A DNA stretch of 64,000 nt from an uncultured Bacteroidales bacterium (GTDB lineage: Bacteria; Bacteroidota; Bacteroidia; Bacteroidales; F082), in contig CAJOIS010000018.1 of assembly GCA_905234645.1 (NCBI GenBank), positions 1 through 64,000 of the forward strand, written 5' to 3'. Positions 14,359-23,200 of this stretch are shown here, piece by piece; positions within the stretch are counted from its first letter, which is position 1; each line of letters starts with the position of its first letter. The notes beneath the pieces are model-generated. The model searched no databases. It had not been told where the DNA came from and saw nothing but the letters and a program-made list of their open reading frames with translations. Position numbers and translations under genes: made by a program.

Positions 14359-14451
14359 TATGGCCTATGGCTGATGGCTCGCTTCACCCAAAGTGTCGAA
14401 GTCTGCGCCTGTTGCAGAAGCGGGCCATTGGCCATGAGCCATCAGCCATCG
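14359..14451. repeat. long palindromic repeat, ATGGC family, copy 1
   Basis: The left arm (TGGCCTATGGCTGATGGCTC, then GCTTCACCC) is complementary to the right arm (AAGCGGGCCATTGGCCATGA, then GCCATCAGCCATCG). The centre contains AAAGTGTCGAA. A related element occurs at 27265-27366. It sits between two minus-strand genes. Confidence 0.65.
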
Positions 14452-14456
14452 TCTAT

Positions 14457-15128
14457 TCATTTATTATAGTTTCTCGCTCCAAAAATCTTGCTTCCCACTC
14501 GGACCATCGTCGCACCTTCTTCGATGGCAATCAAGTAATCCTCCGACATGCCCATCGAGATCTCCTTGAACTGCGGTTGGTTGGCGAAATATTCAGTTTT
14601 CAAGGTGTCAAAAATCTCTTTCAAATACTTGAATTCCTTGCGGACTTCCGCTTCGTCGTTGGTGAAGGTAGCCATGCCCATCACGCCACAGATGCGGACG
14701 TTTTCCATCGTTTTGAAGGCTTCCGAGTCAAGCAGCTGGCGAGCCTCGTCAAGGTCAAGGCCGAATTTGGTCTCTTCCAGTGCGATGTGGAACTGCAGCA
14801 GGCAGTCGACTACACGCTCGTGTTTCTTGGCTTCCTTGTTGACGGCTTCAAGCAGGTTGGCCGAGTCGATGCTGTGGATGAGGGTCACATAAGGGATGAT
14901 ATATTTGATCTTGTTGGTCTGCAAGTGGCCGATGAAATGCCATTGGATGTCTTGCGGCAACACCTCGTGCTTGTCGCGCATCTCTTGGGGATAGTTCTCT
15001 CCAAAAGTGCGATGACCTGCGTCGTAGGCTTCCTGTATATCGCTGACAGGCTTGGTCTTGCTGACGGCCACCAAAGTCACCGACTCGGGCAGCGTTGATT
15101 TTATTTTCAAAAGGTTTTCACTAACCAT
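14457..15128 (-). CDS. yggS: YggS-family pyridoxal 5'-phosphate homeostasis protein
   Basis: A 223-residue single-domain PLP-binding protein of the alanine racemase N-terminal fold. The PLP-binding Lys lies in VAVSKTKP (about residue 24). HFIGHLQTNKIKYI (about 64-77), HSIDS, SMGMSEDY (about 189-196) and GATMVRVGSKIFG at the end are the conserved strips. It buffers PLP and influences amino-acid and keto-acid pools; no catalysis is known. The ATG at 15128 was chosen over an upstream in-frame one because a TATTTTTG box lies between them. Confidence 0.92.
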   Translation of the reverse strand: MVSENLLKIKSTLPESVTLVAVSKTKPVSDIQEAYDAGHRTFGENYPQEMRDKHEVLPQDIQWHFIGHLQTNKIKYIIPYVTLIHSIDSANLLEAVNKEAKKHERVVDCLLQFHIALEETKFGLDLDEARQLLDSEAFKTMENVRICGVMGMATFTNDEAEVRKEFKYLKEIFDTLKTEYFANQPQFKEISMGMSEDYLIAIEEGATMVRVGSKIFGARNYNK

Positions 15129-15150
15129 GATTCTTCTCTTTATTGTGGCG

Positions 15151-15158
15151 CAAAAATA
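15151..15158 (-). promoter_or_regulatory. promoter -7 box of yggS
   Basis: TATTTTTG on the minus strand, 22 bases before the ATG at 15128. Confidence 0.6.
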
Positions 15159-15201
15159 GCCATAATTCCGCATTCCGCATTCTGCATTCCTAAATTTTTC
15201 C

Positions 15202-15209
15202 TACCTTTG
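15202..15209 (+). promoter_or_regulatory. promoter -7 box of ffh
   Basis: TACCTTTG, 19 bases before the ATG at 15229; divergent from the yggS box. Confidence 0.65.
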
Positions 15210-15228
15210 CACCCAAAATTTTGAAATT

Positions 15229-16535
15229 ATGTTTGAAGGTTTAAGCGAAAAACTAGAACGCTCTTTTAAGATTCTTAAGGGACAGGCTTTTATCACGGAA
15301 GTCAATATTGCCGACACGATGAAGGAGATACGTCGCGCCCTCTTGGATGCCGACGTCAGCTATAAGATCGCCAAGGATGTCACCAATAATATCAAGGAAA
15401 AGGCCCTCGGCCAGGAGATCCTTACCACGGTGAAGCCGGGTGAGATGATGGTCAAGATCGTCCACGACGAGTTGGCCGAACTGATGGGCGGCGATGCCGT
15501 CGACATCAACTTGAAAGGTCAGCCGAGCATCATCCTCATTGCAGGTCTGCAAGGTTCCGGTAAGACCACTTTCTCCGCCAAGTTGGCCTCCTATTTGAAA
15601 CGCAAGCGCAGCAAGCAAGTGTTGCTGGTCGCCGGCGACGTGTATCGTCCCGCTGCCATCGAGCAATTGAAGGTTTTGGGCCAGCAGGTTGAGGTAGAGG
15701 TTTACAGCGAGGAAGGCAACAAGAATCCCGTCCAGATTGCGCAAAACGCCATCAACCATGCCAAGAGCCAAGGCAAGAACGTGGTCATCATCGATACCGC
15801 CGGTCGTCTGGCCGTCGACGAGGAGATGATGAACGAGATCGCCAACATCAAGGAAGCCGTGAAGCCGCATGAGACCTTGTTTGTGGTCGATTCGATGACA
15901 GGTCAGGATGCCGTGAATACGGCGAAGGCCTTCAACGACCGCCTCGACTTCGACGGTGTGGTGCTGACCAAGCTCGACGGTGACACCCGTGGTGGTGCGG
16001 CCCTCACCATCCGCACTGTGGTGGAGAAGCCCATCAAGTTCGTCGGTATCGGCGAGAAGATGGATGCCCTCGATGTGTTCCACCCCAAGCGTATGGCCGA
16101 CCGTATCCTCGGCATGGGCGACATCGTTTCCCTCGTGGAACGTGCCCAGGAGCAGTTCGACGAAGAGGAAGCCCGCAAGCTGCAGAAGAAAATTTCCTGA
16201 AGCAGATCCAGCAAATCAAGAAGATGGGCAACCTGAAAGATTTGGCCAGCATGATTCCTGGCATGGATAAGGCCCTGAAAGGAGAGGAGATCGACGACGA
16301 CGCCTTCAAGAGCATCGAGGCCATCATCTATTCGATGACACCCGCCGAGCGTGAGGATCCCAAACTGCTCAACGGCACACGCCGCAAGCGTATCGCCGAC
16401 GGCAGTGGTACTAGCATCGTTGAGGTGAACCGCCTCGTGAAGCAGTTCGAAGAGACCTCCAAGATGATGAGGATGATGACGACGGGTGGAGGCAAGAAGC
16501 TGATGAGAATGGCCGGTGCAATGAAACGCAGATAA
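15229..16535 (+). pseudogene. ffh: signal recognition particle GTPase Ffh, frame broken by an apparent 28-base gap
   Basis: Ffh binds 4.5S RNA and nascent signal sequences and docks ribosomes at FtsY. The N and G domains are complete: P-loop [13 protein letters not shown] (about 105-117), [24 protein letters not shown] (G3) and [13 protein letters not shown] (G4). The frame stops at 16198-16200, just after KLQKKIS. The M domain ([20 protein letters not shown], then EIDDDAF, the GSGT strip and a Met-rich end ...MMRMMTTGGGKKLMRM) continues in another frame from 16194 to 16535. Family members have about ten more residues here (IAKNQFDFND). Their loss together with the frame slip fits a 28-base deletion between two AT dinucleotides. 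Because ffh is essential elsewhere, I suspect an assembly error or a strain variant in the mixture. Confidence 0.9.
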
Positions 16536-16564
16536 TTGTAGGGACGCATCGCATGCGTCCGCAA
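16536..16564. repeat. palindrome, TTGTAG family (GGGACGCAT type)
   Basis: Starts TTGTAGGGACGCAT and closes ATGCGTCCGCAA around a CGC loop. It occupies almost the whole 55-base gap between ffh and folD and begins directly after the ffh stop. Confidence 0.65.
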
Positions 16565-16590
16565 CAGAATAATGAAAACGCCCCAACATT

Positions 16591-17475
16591 ATGGATAACA
16601 AGATAATAGATGGAAAACTGATTTCCGAACAGATTAAGAAAGAAATCGCAGCTGAAGTAGCTGGTATGATAGACAAAGGCATCGCTGCCCCGCATCTCGC
16701 CGCGGTCATCGTAGGCGACGACGGCGCCAGCAAGACCTATGTGGCATCGAAGGAGAAAGCCTGCCATTCGGTGGGCATGACCTCGTCGGTGTATCGTCTT
16801 CCAGAAAGCACCACCGAGAAGGAGATGCTTGACATGGTCGACTTCCTCAACAACGACCCCGAGATCGACGGCTACATCATCCAGTTGCCGCTGCCCAAAC
16901 ATATTGACGAGAATAAGGTTATCGCCGCCATCAAGCCTGAAAAGGACGTTGACGGCTTCACCAGCGTCAACGCGGGCCGCATGATGCTAGGTTCGCCTTG
17001 TTATATTCCCGCTACACCCAACGGCATCATGGAGCTGATCAAGCGTTCCGGCATCGAGACCGTGGGCAAGAACGTGGTCGTGCTGGGTCGTTCCAACATC
17101 GTCGGCACCCCCATGGCCATCTTGATGTCGCGCAAGGGCATCGACTCGACCGTGACGTTGTGCCATAGCCGCACCAAGAACCTTCCCGACATCACCCGCC
17201 AGGCCGACATCCTCGTCGCCGCCATCGGCAAGCAAGGCTTTGTGACTGCCGATATGGTGAAACCCGGTGCTGTTGTCATCGACGTGGGCATCCACCGCAT
17301 CGAAGACCCGACCAGCCCGAAGGGCTACAAGATCATGGGCGATGTGGACTACGACGAGGTCTACAAGGTGGCCTCGAAGATCACACCCGTCCCTGGTGGC
17401 GTGGGCCCCATGACCATCGTGTCGTTGCTGCAGAATACGCTGAAAGCAGCAAAGGGTGAGGTCTACCCGAAGTGA
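16591..17475 (+). CDS. folD: bifunctional methylenetetrahydrofolate dehydrogenase/cyclohydrolase FolD
   Basis: A 294-residue enzyme interconverting 5,10-methylene-, 5,10-methenyl- and 10-formyl-THF with NADP(H). Visible family signatures: ASKTYVASKEKAC (about 48-60, with the Tyr and Lys of the folate site), GYIIQLPLPKHI (about 95-106), DVDGFTSVN (about 118-126), GRSNIVGTPMA (about 167-177), TVTLCHSRT, and the end strip KITPVPGGVGPMTI (about 264-277). Length is normal. It lies 55 bases after ffh, with no promoter seen in the gap, and is followed one base later by a sensor kinase gene, so an ffh-folD-kinase-regulator transcript is likely. Confidence 0.95.
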   Translation: MDNKIIDGKLISEQIKKEIAAEVAGMIDKGIAAPHLAAVIVGDDGASKTYVASKEKACHSVGMTSSVYRLPESTTEKEMLDMVDFLNNDPEIDGYIIQLPLPKHIDENKVIAAIKPEKDVDGFTSVNAGRMMLGSPCYIPATPNGIMELIKRSGIETVGKNVVVLGRSNIVGTPMAILMSRKGIDSTVTLCHSRTKNLPDITRQADILVAAIGKQGFVTADMVKPGAVVIDVGIHRIEDPTSPKGYKIMGDVDYDEVYKVASKITPVPGGVGPMTIVSLLQNTLKAAKGEVYPK

Positions 17476-17476
17476 T

Positions 17477-19381
17477 ATGAAGAAAGTCTTAATAATAATA
17501 GGTGCGCTCCTGACCTTCCTCGTCGCGCCTGCCCAAGACCTCGACAGCCTCTACCAGGCCTTCGAACACGGCAGGGGAGAGGCCGCCTATCGCGCAGCCC
17601 TCGCCATCGATGAGGTCATCGGCCGCGAGCCTAACTTCGACGCCGACACCGACAAGGACGAGATCAAGCTGAAGGTGCTGCGCACAATGATTCTTTATTT
17701 CTTCAACAACAACGACTTCCAGCATGTGGTGCAGTATTCCGAAGTCGGCATCGAGCACTACAACAAGATCGACGACCCCTTCAACGAGGCGGGTTGCACG
17801 ATGACGCTGGCCAACGCCTACCAAAGGCTCGGACAGCTTGACAAGGCCATCGAGTGCTACAACCGTTGCAACGACCTAATGGATGTGATCGGTGGCGAGA
17901 TGGCTGAGGTCAACAAGCGCTATGTGATGAACAACATCGCGGAGATCCACCTCGCCATGAACGAATATGACCGCGCCGAGGAGATGTATAACAAATGCAT
18001 CGCCATGCTCGGCACCGTCGACCCCAACGACACCGCCTCCAACCTTGACCTCGCCACTTATTACCAGAACCTCGCCGAGGTGCACATCGCACAACACAAG
18101 GATGACGCAGTCAGCCTTGCCGAGCACTCACTGGAACTCTCGCAACGTTACCAGGACACACCGAATAAGATCATCAACCGTCTGCTGTCGCTGTCGAAGG
18201 CCTACAGCAGCATGGGTAAGACCAAGGAAGGCGAGCGCCTCATGGACGAAGCCCTGCAGCTGGCCGAGGACAACAACGAAGTGTTTCTCCAGGCCGTCAT
18301 CCACCTGCAGAAGGGCGACTACGCCCAAGCTATCGCCATGGCGGAAGAGAACCACTACGACGAGCTGCTCCAGGAGGCGTTTGAAAGCGCATATAAAGCC
18401 GAGCGCGACATCAACCCGAGACTGGCACTCGAGTACTACGAACGCAGCATGGCAATGAAAGACTCCGTCTTCAACGAGACACAGCAGCAGCTCATCCGAG
18501 ACTACCAGGTGCGCTACGCCACGCAGGAGAAGGAACACGATCTGCAGATGGAGCAGGAGAAGACCAAACGCAACAGGTTGTATGTGATGGTGTTGGCCGT
18601 CGTCGCAGCTTTGCTGCTGATTATCACTGTCATCTGGTTCCGTTTGGCGAATGTCCGCAAGAAACGCGCTGAGGAGTTGGCCCACCTCAACGAGACGAAA
18701 AACCACCTGCTGTCCATCGTGTCGCACGACGTGAAGACGCCCGTAAGCGCCATTTGCCAGGTGCTGCGCGGCATCACCGATGGATACGACAGCATCGCCG
18801 ACACCGACAAGAAGGCACACCTTGTGATGCTGCGCTCGACATCGGAGGCCCTGAAAGACCGTATGGAGAACATCATAAAATGGGTGAAACAGGAGCTGGC
18901 GAGCAGCGAGGTAACGCGTGTGCAATTCAGTATTAGCGATTTGGTTGACGAATGTATCAAGACGCAGGAGACATCAATAATGGTGAAGTCGCTGCGAGTC
19001 GTCAACGAAGTGCCGAAATACATCATGGGTTACGACGACGTTAACGTGGTGAGGCTGGTGATTCAGAATCTGCTCGGTAATGCCGTGAAATTCTCGTATC
19101 CGAGCGGCGAAATCACAATAAAAACAGAACGAAAAGGTGATCGCGTCTGGATATCGGTGGCCGACAATGGCATGGGTATCAGTGAGGCGAAATTGGAGAA
19201 GCTTTTCAACTATATGACATCTTCGGTCAAGGGTACGGGAGGCGAGACGGGCACCGGAATCGGATTGTTTGTGAGCAAGCAGTTTGTCGACAAAATCGGC
19301 GGTAAAATGGCCATCGAAAGTAAGAAAGACATCGGCACGACTGTCAGCTTCAGTATACATTATAAAATGTTGGAAAGATAA
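17477..19381 (+). CDS. TPR-containing sensor histidine kinase
   Basis: A 634-residue membrane kinase: signal peptide (MKKVLIIIGALLTFLVAPAQ), a periplasmic region of tetratricopeptide-like helical repeats (about 25-360; TLANAYQRLGQLDKAIECYN is a clear one), and a single membrane helix (YVMVLAVVAALLLIITVIWF, about 368-388). A coiled linker follows, then HisKA with the H-box SIVSHDVKTPV (phospho-acceptor His417). The ATPase domain carries the N-box LVIQNLLGNAVKFS, G1 DNGMGI and G2 GTGIGLF. This is the usual Bacteroidota TPR-kinase design, which senses periplasmic cues and signals to a LuxR-type regulator. It begins one base after the folD stop, and its own stop overlaps the regulator start (TAATG). 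Confidence 0.92.
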   Translation: MKKVLIIIGALLTFLVAPAQDLDSLYQAFEHGRGEAAYRAALAIDEVIGREPNFDADTDKDEIKLKVLRTMILYFFNNNDFQHVVQYSEVGIEHYNKIDDPFNEAGCTMTLANAYQRLGQLDKAIECYNRCNDLMDVIGGEMAEVNKRYVMNNIAEIHLAMNEYDRAEEMYNKCIAMLGTVDPNDTASNLDLATYYQNLAEVHIAQHKDDAVSLAEHSLELSQRYQDTPNKIINRLLSLSKAYSSMGKTKEGERLMDEALQLAEDNNEVFLQAVIHLQKGDYAQAIAMAEENHYDELLQEAFESAYKAERDINPRLALEYYERSMAMKDSVFNETQQQLIRDYQVRYATQEKEHDLQMEQEKTKRNRLYVMVLAVVAALLLIITVIWFRLANVRKKRAEELAHLNETKNHLLSIVSHDVKTPVSAICQVLRGITDGYDSIADTDKKAHLVMLRSTSEALKDRMENIIKWVKQELASSEVTRVQFSISDLVDECIKTQETSIMVKSLRVVNEVPKYIMGYDDVNVVRLVIQNLLGNAVKFSYPSGEITIKTERKGDRVWISVADNGMGISEAKLEKLFNYMTSSVKGTGGETGTGIGLFVSKQFVDKIGGKMAIESKKDIGTTVSFSIHYKMLER

Positions 19382-20031
19382 TGGAAACAAACAAAAAAGA
19401 GATACACCTCATCATCGTCGAAGACCAACCGGTATGCAGGCTCGGCATCCGCATGACTTTAGGCAACTCGGGCATCAACTACCAGATATTGGATGAGTTC
19501 GGCACGGCATCGCAAGCCATCGAATACCTCGAAAAGAATGGACAAGAAGTCGACTTGATCCTGCTCGATTACGTCCTCCCTGATGGCAACGGCATGGATG
19601 TGATACAGGCGGTGAAACGTTTGAGGCTGAAGGCCAAGATCGTCATCTTCTCGGGCGAGGCTGGCGGCGCCATCCTCAAGCAGCTGCTGGAGGCAGGCGT
19701 TAACGGGTTCATGAGCAAGAGCGTCACCCCGGAGGAGATCGCCGTGGTGCTGAATTCCGTCATGCAAGGCCAGGACTACACCGATGAGGGTCTGATGCGC
19801 GTCGAGGACGACCTGAAGGACGACTACGAGACCTTGAAGAGCCTCACGCGTCGCGAGATGGAGCTCATCACCCTCTGCGCCACGGGTCTGAATACCAAGC
19901 AGCTGGCCGATGAGATGTGCGTGACGCCCCACAGCATCGAGAACATGAAAAGCGCCCTGTTCAGCAAGATTGGCGTGAAGTCCACCAATGAGCTGATTCT
20001 TTACGCTTTCCGCGTCGGGTTGATTTGCTGA
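19381..20031 (+). CDS. LuxR/NarL-family response regulator
   Basis: A 216-residue two-domain regulator. The receiver domain (about 8-128) has the acidic pair in VEDQP, the phospho-acceptor Asp63 in LILLDYVLPDGNG, the conserved Ser in IVIFSG and Lys in FMSKSVTPEE. The C-terminal GerE/LuxR helix-turn-helix (LTRREMELITLCATGLNTKQ, then LADEMCVTPHSIENMKS, about 149-190) would bind DNA. It overlaps the kinase gene by one base (TAATG), so the two are translated together as a cognate pair. The targets are unknown; the next gene downstream, after a terminator, is the giant FN3 surface protein. Confidence 0.93.
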   Translation: METNKKEIHLIIVEDQPVCRLGIRMTLGNSGINYQILDEFGTASQAIEYLEKNGQEVDLILLDYVLPDGNGMDVIQAVKRLRLKAKIVIFSGEAGGAILKQLLEAGVNGFMSKSVTPEEIAVVLNSVMQGQDYTDEGLMRVEDDLKDDYETLKSLTRREMELITLCATGLNTKQLADEMCVTPHSIENMKSALFSKIGVKSTNELILYAFRVGLIC

Positions 20032-20074
20032 GCCACAAACACACAAATAACACTTCTTCAAGCGATTTCTGACT

Positions 20075-20121
20075 AAAACTCCTCAAATTGAGGGGTTTTC
20101 TCCTTATTGTTTTTCTTTTTC
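20075..20121 (+). terminator. intrinsic terminator after the response regulator
   Basis: AAAACTCCTC (20075-20084), loop AAATT, GAGGGGTTTT (20090-20099), then a T-rich stretch. The stretch AAATTGAGG followed by GTTTTCTCCT recurs at 28193-28212, before the second giant gene. Confidence 0.65.
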
Positions 20122-20135
20122 GTAGTATATTTTTG
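20107..20135 (+). promoter_or_regulatory. promoter of the FN3 giant gene
   Basis: TTG (20107-20109), 18 bases, TATTTTTG (20128-20135); 66 bases before the ATG at 20202. The -33 element overlaps the T-tract of the terminator. Confidence 0.6.
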
Positions 20136-20201
20136 TTGCGTTAAATAGTGTTTTGCTAAAAGTAAGTAATCGATTGAATATCAATAAAATAATTTAACGC
20201 T

Positions 20202-23200
20202 ATGAAAAGAAAACATTTACTCCTCGTCTTATTAATGTCGCTTGCATTGCCTTTGGCGATGAGGGGACAGAAGACCTTGCCGTATGAGTACGGTTTCGAG
20301 AACAACAATTTGAGTTCCGAAGGGTGGACAAGGAACAGCATGTCTTCGAACACCAACATTAGCTCAAATGCCAAAAGAACCGGCAACTATGGATTTCGGT
20401 TCTATTATAATGCCGATCCACAGTATCTTATCACACCGGAATTGTCGACAACATCAAGCGGCGTGACAGTCGAGTTTTACTACAAGACCAGTTCGACGTA
20501 TTTCCAGAGAACTTTCCTGGTAGGTTATTCGACAACAACTACGGATGTCGGCGCTTTCACCTTTGGCGATGAGATAACGGCAAGCGATGCAGATTGGACT
20601 TTGTTCGGCCAGGACTTTCCTGCTGGAACCAAGTATGTCGCTATCAAACATGAAAACACGTCTTATGGTAATTTGTATCTCGATGACTTCAGTTTTGAGG
20701 AATGCTCTGAGTTTCCGACACCGAAAAATCTCGTAATGACGACCTATACCTCGAGCACTGCAACTTTTGATTGGACTGGTCGTACAGGTCAAGACCATTG
20801 GGATATTTATTATTCCACAAGCGATGCGGCTCCCGATTCAGGTACAACTCCGCAAGTGAGCAATACAGAAACGAAGCCTTACACGCTTTTTGGACTTACT
20901 CCGGGTGAGACCTATTATGCTTACGTTCGTGGAAACTACAATAATGGCGAGCATTACAGCGACTGGAGCAATGCCTGCTCCTTTGAAGTGGGATGCTACA
21001 CTCCGACTATTTCCGGTAGTATGGCGACATGCAACCAGGCCTATTTTTCGTGGATTCCCGTTGGATCGGAGACATCATGGCAAGTAGTATTCTCCGACCA
21101 GCAAGGCTTTGATCCCGATGAGGTTACACCTGAAACGGTTGCCACGCAGTATTATGTCAAAGAAGAATTGGCAACGGGTGTTACTTATTATGCGCATGTA
21201 CGCGCCGTGTGCGGAGAGGGCGACTACAGCGATTGGAGCGAAGAGGTGAGCATGACTACCGAATGTTTTGCCCCGTCAAATCTTCAAGAAAGCAGCGTTA
21301 CGCCAACTACGGCTACTTTGGCTTGGACACAAGGAAGCAACGAATCGCAATGGCAGATTTCATATTCAACAACAGCCAATTTCACTCCTGAAAGCGGAAC
21401 CATCGTGACCGTCAACTCGAGGCCTTACACATTGACTGGCCTTACGCTGAACACACAATATTACGCCTACGTTCGTGCCGTTTGTGGTGAAATCATCTAC
21501 AGCGATTGGAGCAACATCTGTGCATTCATGCCAAAATACGAACTCACGGTAGGTAACGGCAACAATTACAACGCATACATTCCTATCTGCACCTCTGCAA
21601 TCGACTATACGACGAAAAGCCAGTTCATCGTTCCTGCTGCCGATTTGGCCGATTTGCTGTACGCCAACATCTCGAAAATGACTTTCTACGCGACTTCAGA
21701 GACGGGGAACATGGGCACCGCCACTTTCGAGGTTCTCATTGGTGAATTGGACGACGTGACGGTCTTTGAGAACTATGCGTTTTTTGATTGGTCGGAAATG
21801 ACTACGGTATATTCCGGCTCTCTTTCCATCAGCGAAAGCAAGATGGAAATCACCCTTGCTGCACCTTATCAATATATGGGCGGCGATTTGTTGATTGGGT
21901 TTGCGGAAACGGCTTCGGGCAGCACAAGCGGCTACTTCGGCTGGTACGGTGCAGAGACTATAGGTTATAGCGCGTATGGCGGCTATGAGATGACGGCATA
22001 CGGCTATTCTGACTACGGCCGATATAAGTTTATGCCTAAAACCACATTCAGCTACGCTCCCGGCACTGCTCCGACTTGCTTGAAGCCGAAAAACCTCGCA
22101 TCATCCAATGTGGGCGCGACTTCTGCTACATTGAGTTGGACCAATGGCGGCAGTGAGTCAGCTTGGGTGATAGAATACGCCACGGATGCCAATTTCTCAC
22201 AAAACGCCGTTACAGTAAATGCGTCGACAAATCCATACACTTTGACGGGACTAACTCCAGAGACAACCTATTACGCTCATGTCAAGGCCGATTGCGGCGG
22301 TGACGATTATAGCGATTGGAGCAACGTTTGCAGTTTCATGCCGTCGGCCATTGCGGAAACAACCATCAACGAAGGCAGTGCCACCAGTTATTACGTTCCT
22401 GTTTACGGATCGAGTACTTCGGAGAGATATGTCAAGAGCCAATTCATCATTCCTTCGGATGACTTAAGCGATTTGCTTAACTCGAGGATAACGAAACTGA
22501 CGTTTTACAATTCTTATTCTTCGGCAATTTGGCAGGATGGCGTATTCAGGGTTTATCTTGCTCCGACAACGCTTGACGCATTCGCCAGCTCAAATCCTGT
22601 GAACTGGGATGAACTTACCGAAGTGTATTGCGGAGTGCTTTCTGTGAGCGGATATCAAATGGAGATTGTCTTGGGTACCCCATATTGCTACACCGGTGGT
22701 AATCTTTTGGTGGGATTCAGTGAGACAACATTGAGTTCCAGCAACGATTTTGTAAGTTGGAAAGGTGTTGAAACCGAAGACTATACTTCATACTATTACA
22801 TCAGTTCTAACAGTCGCGCGAAGTTCCTGCCCAAGATGACCATTACCTATGATATGAGTCCATCTCCAAACTGTTCCACTCCTACGGATTTGCATGCAAG
22901 CTACACTTCAAATGCCGCAGTGCTCTCGTGGGTCGCGGGCAATGAGGAAACAACTTGGAAACTACAATACAAGGCAGCGTTGGATGACAATTGGAGCGAG
23001 GAGGTCACTGTCGAAAACACACCTTCATACAACTTGAGCAATCTTTTGCCATCAACGGATTACGTGGTTCGGGTAAAGGCTGACTGTGGCGAGGGAAGTC
23101 AGAGCAATTGGCTGTTGAAGAGTTTCAAAACACGTTGCACTCCTGAAAGCCTTCCATTTGAACACAATTTTGACAGCGACGCCACTGGCACTAGCGCGGG

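Noticed and set aside
16186-16200. Programmed frameshift in ffh
   Set aside because: About ten conserved residues are missing as well, which slippage would not explain.
18128-18925. 265-codon minus-strand frame opposite the sensor kinase
   Set aside because: The plus strand holds the kinase H-box and TPRs; the antisense text has no family features.
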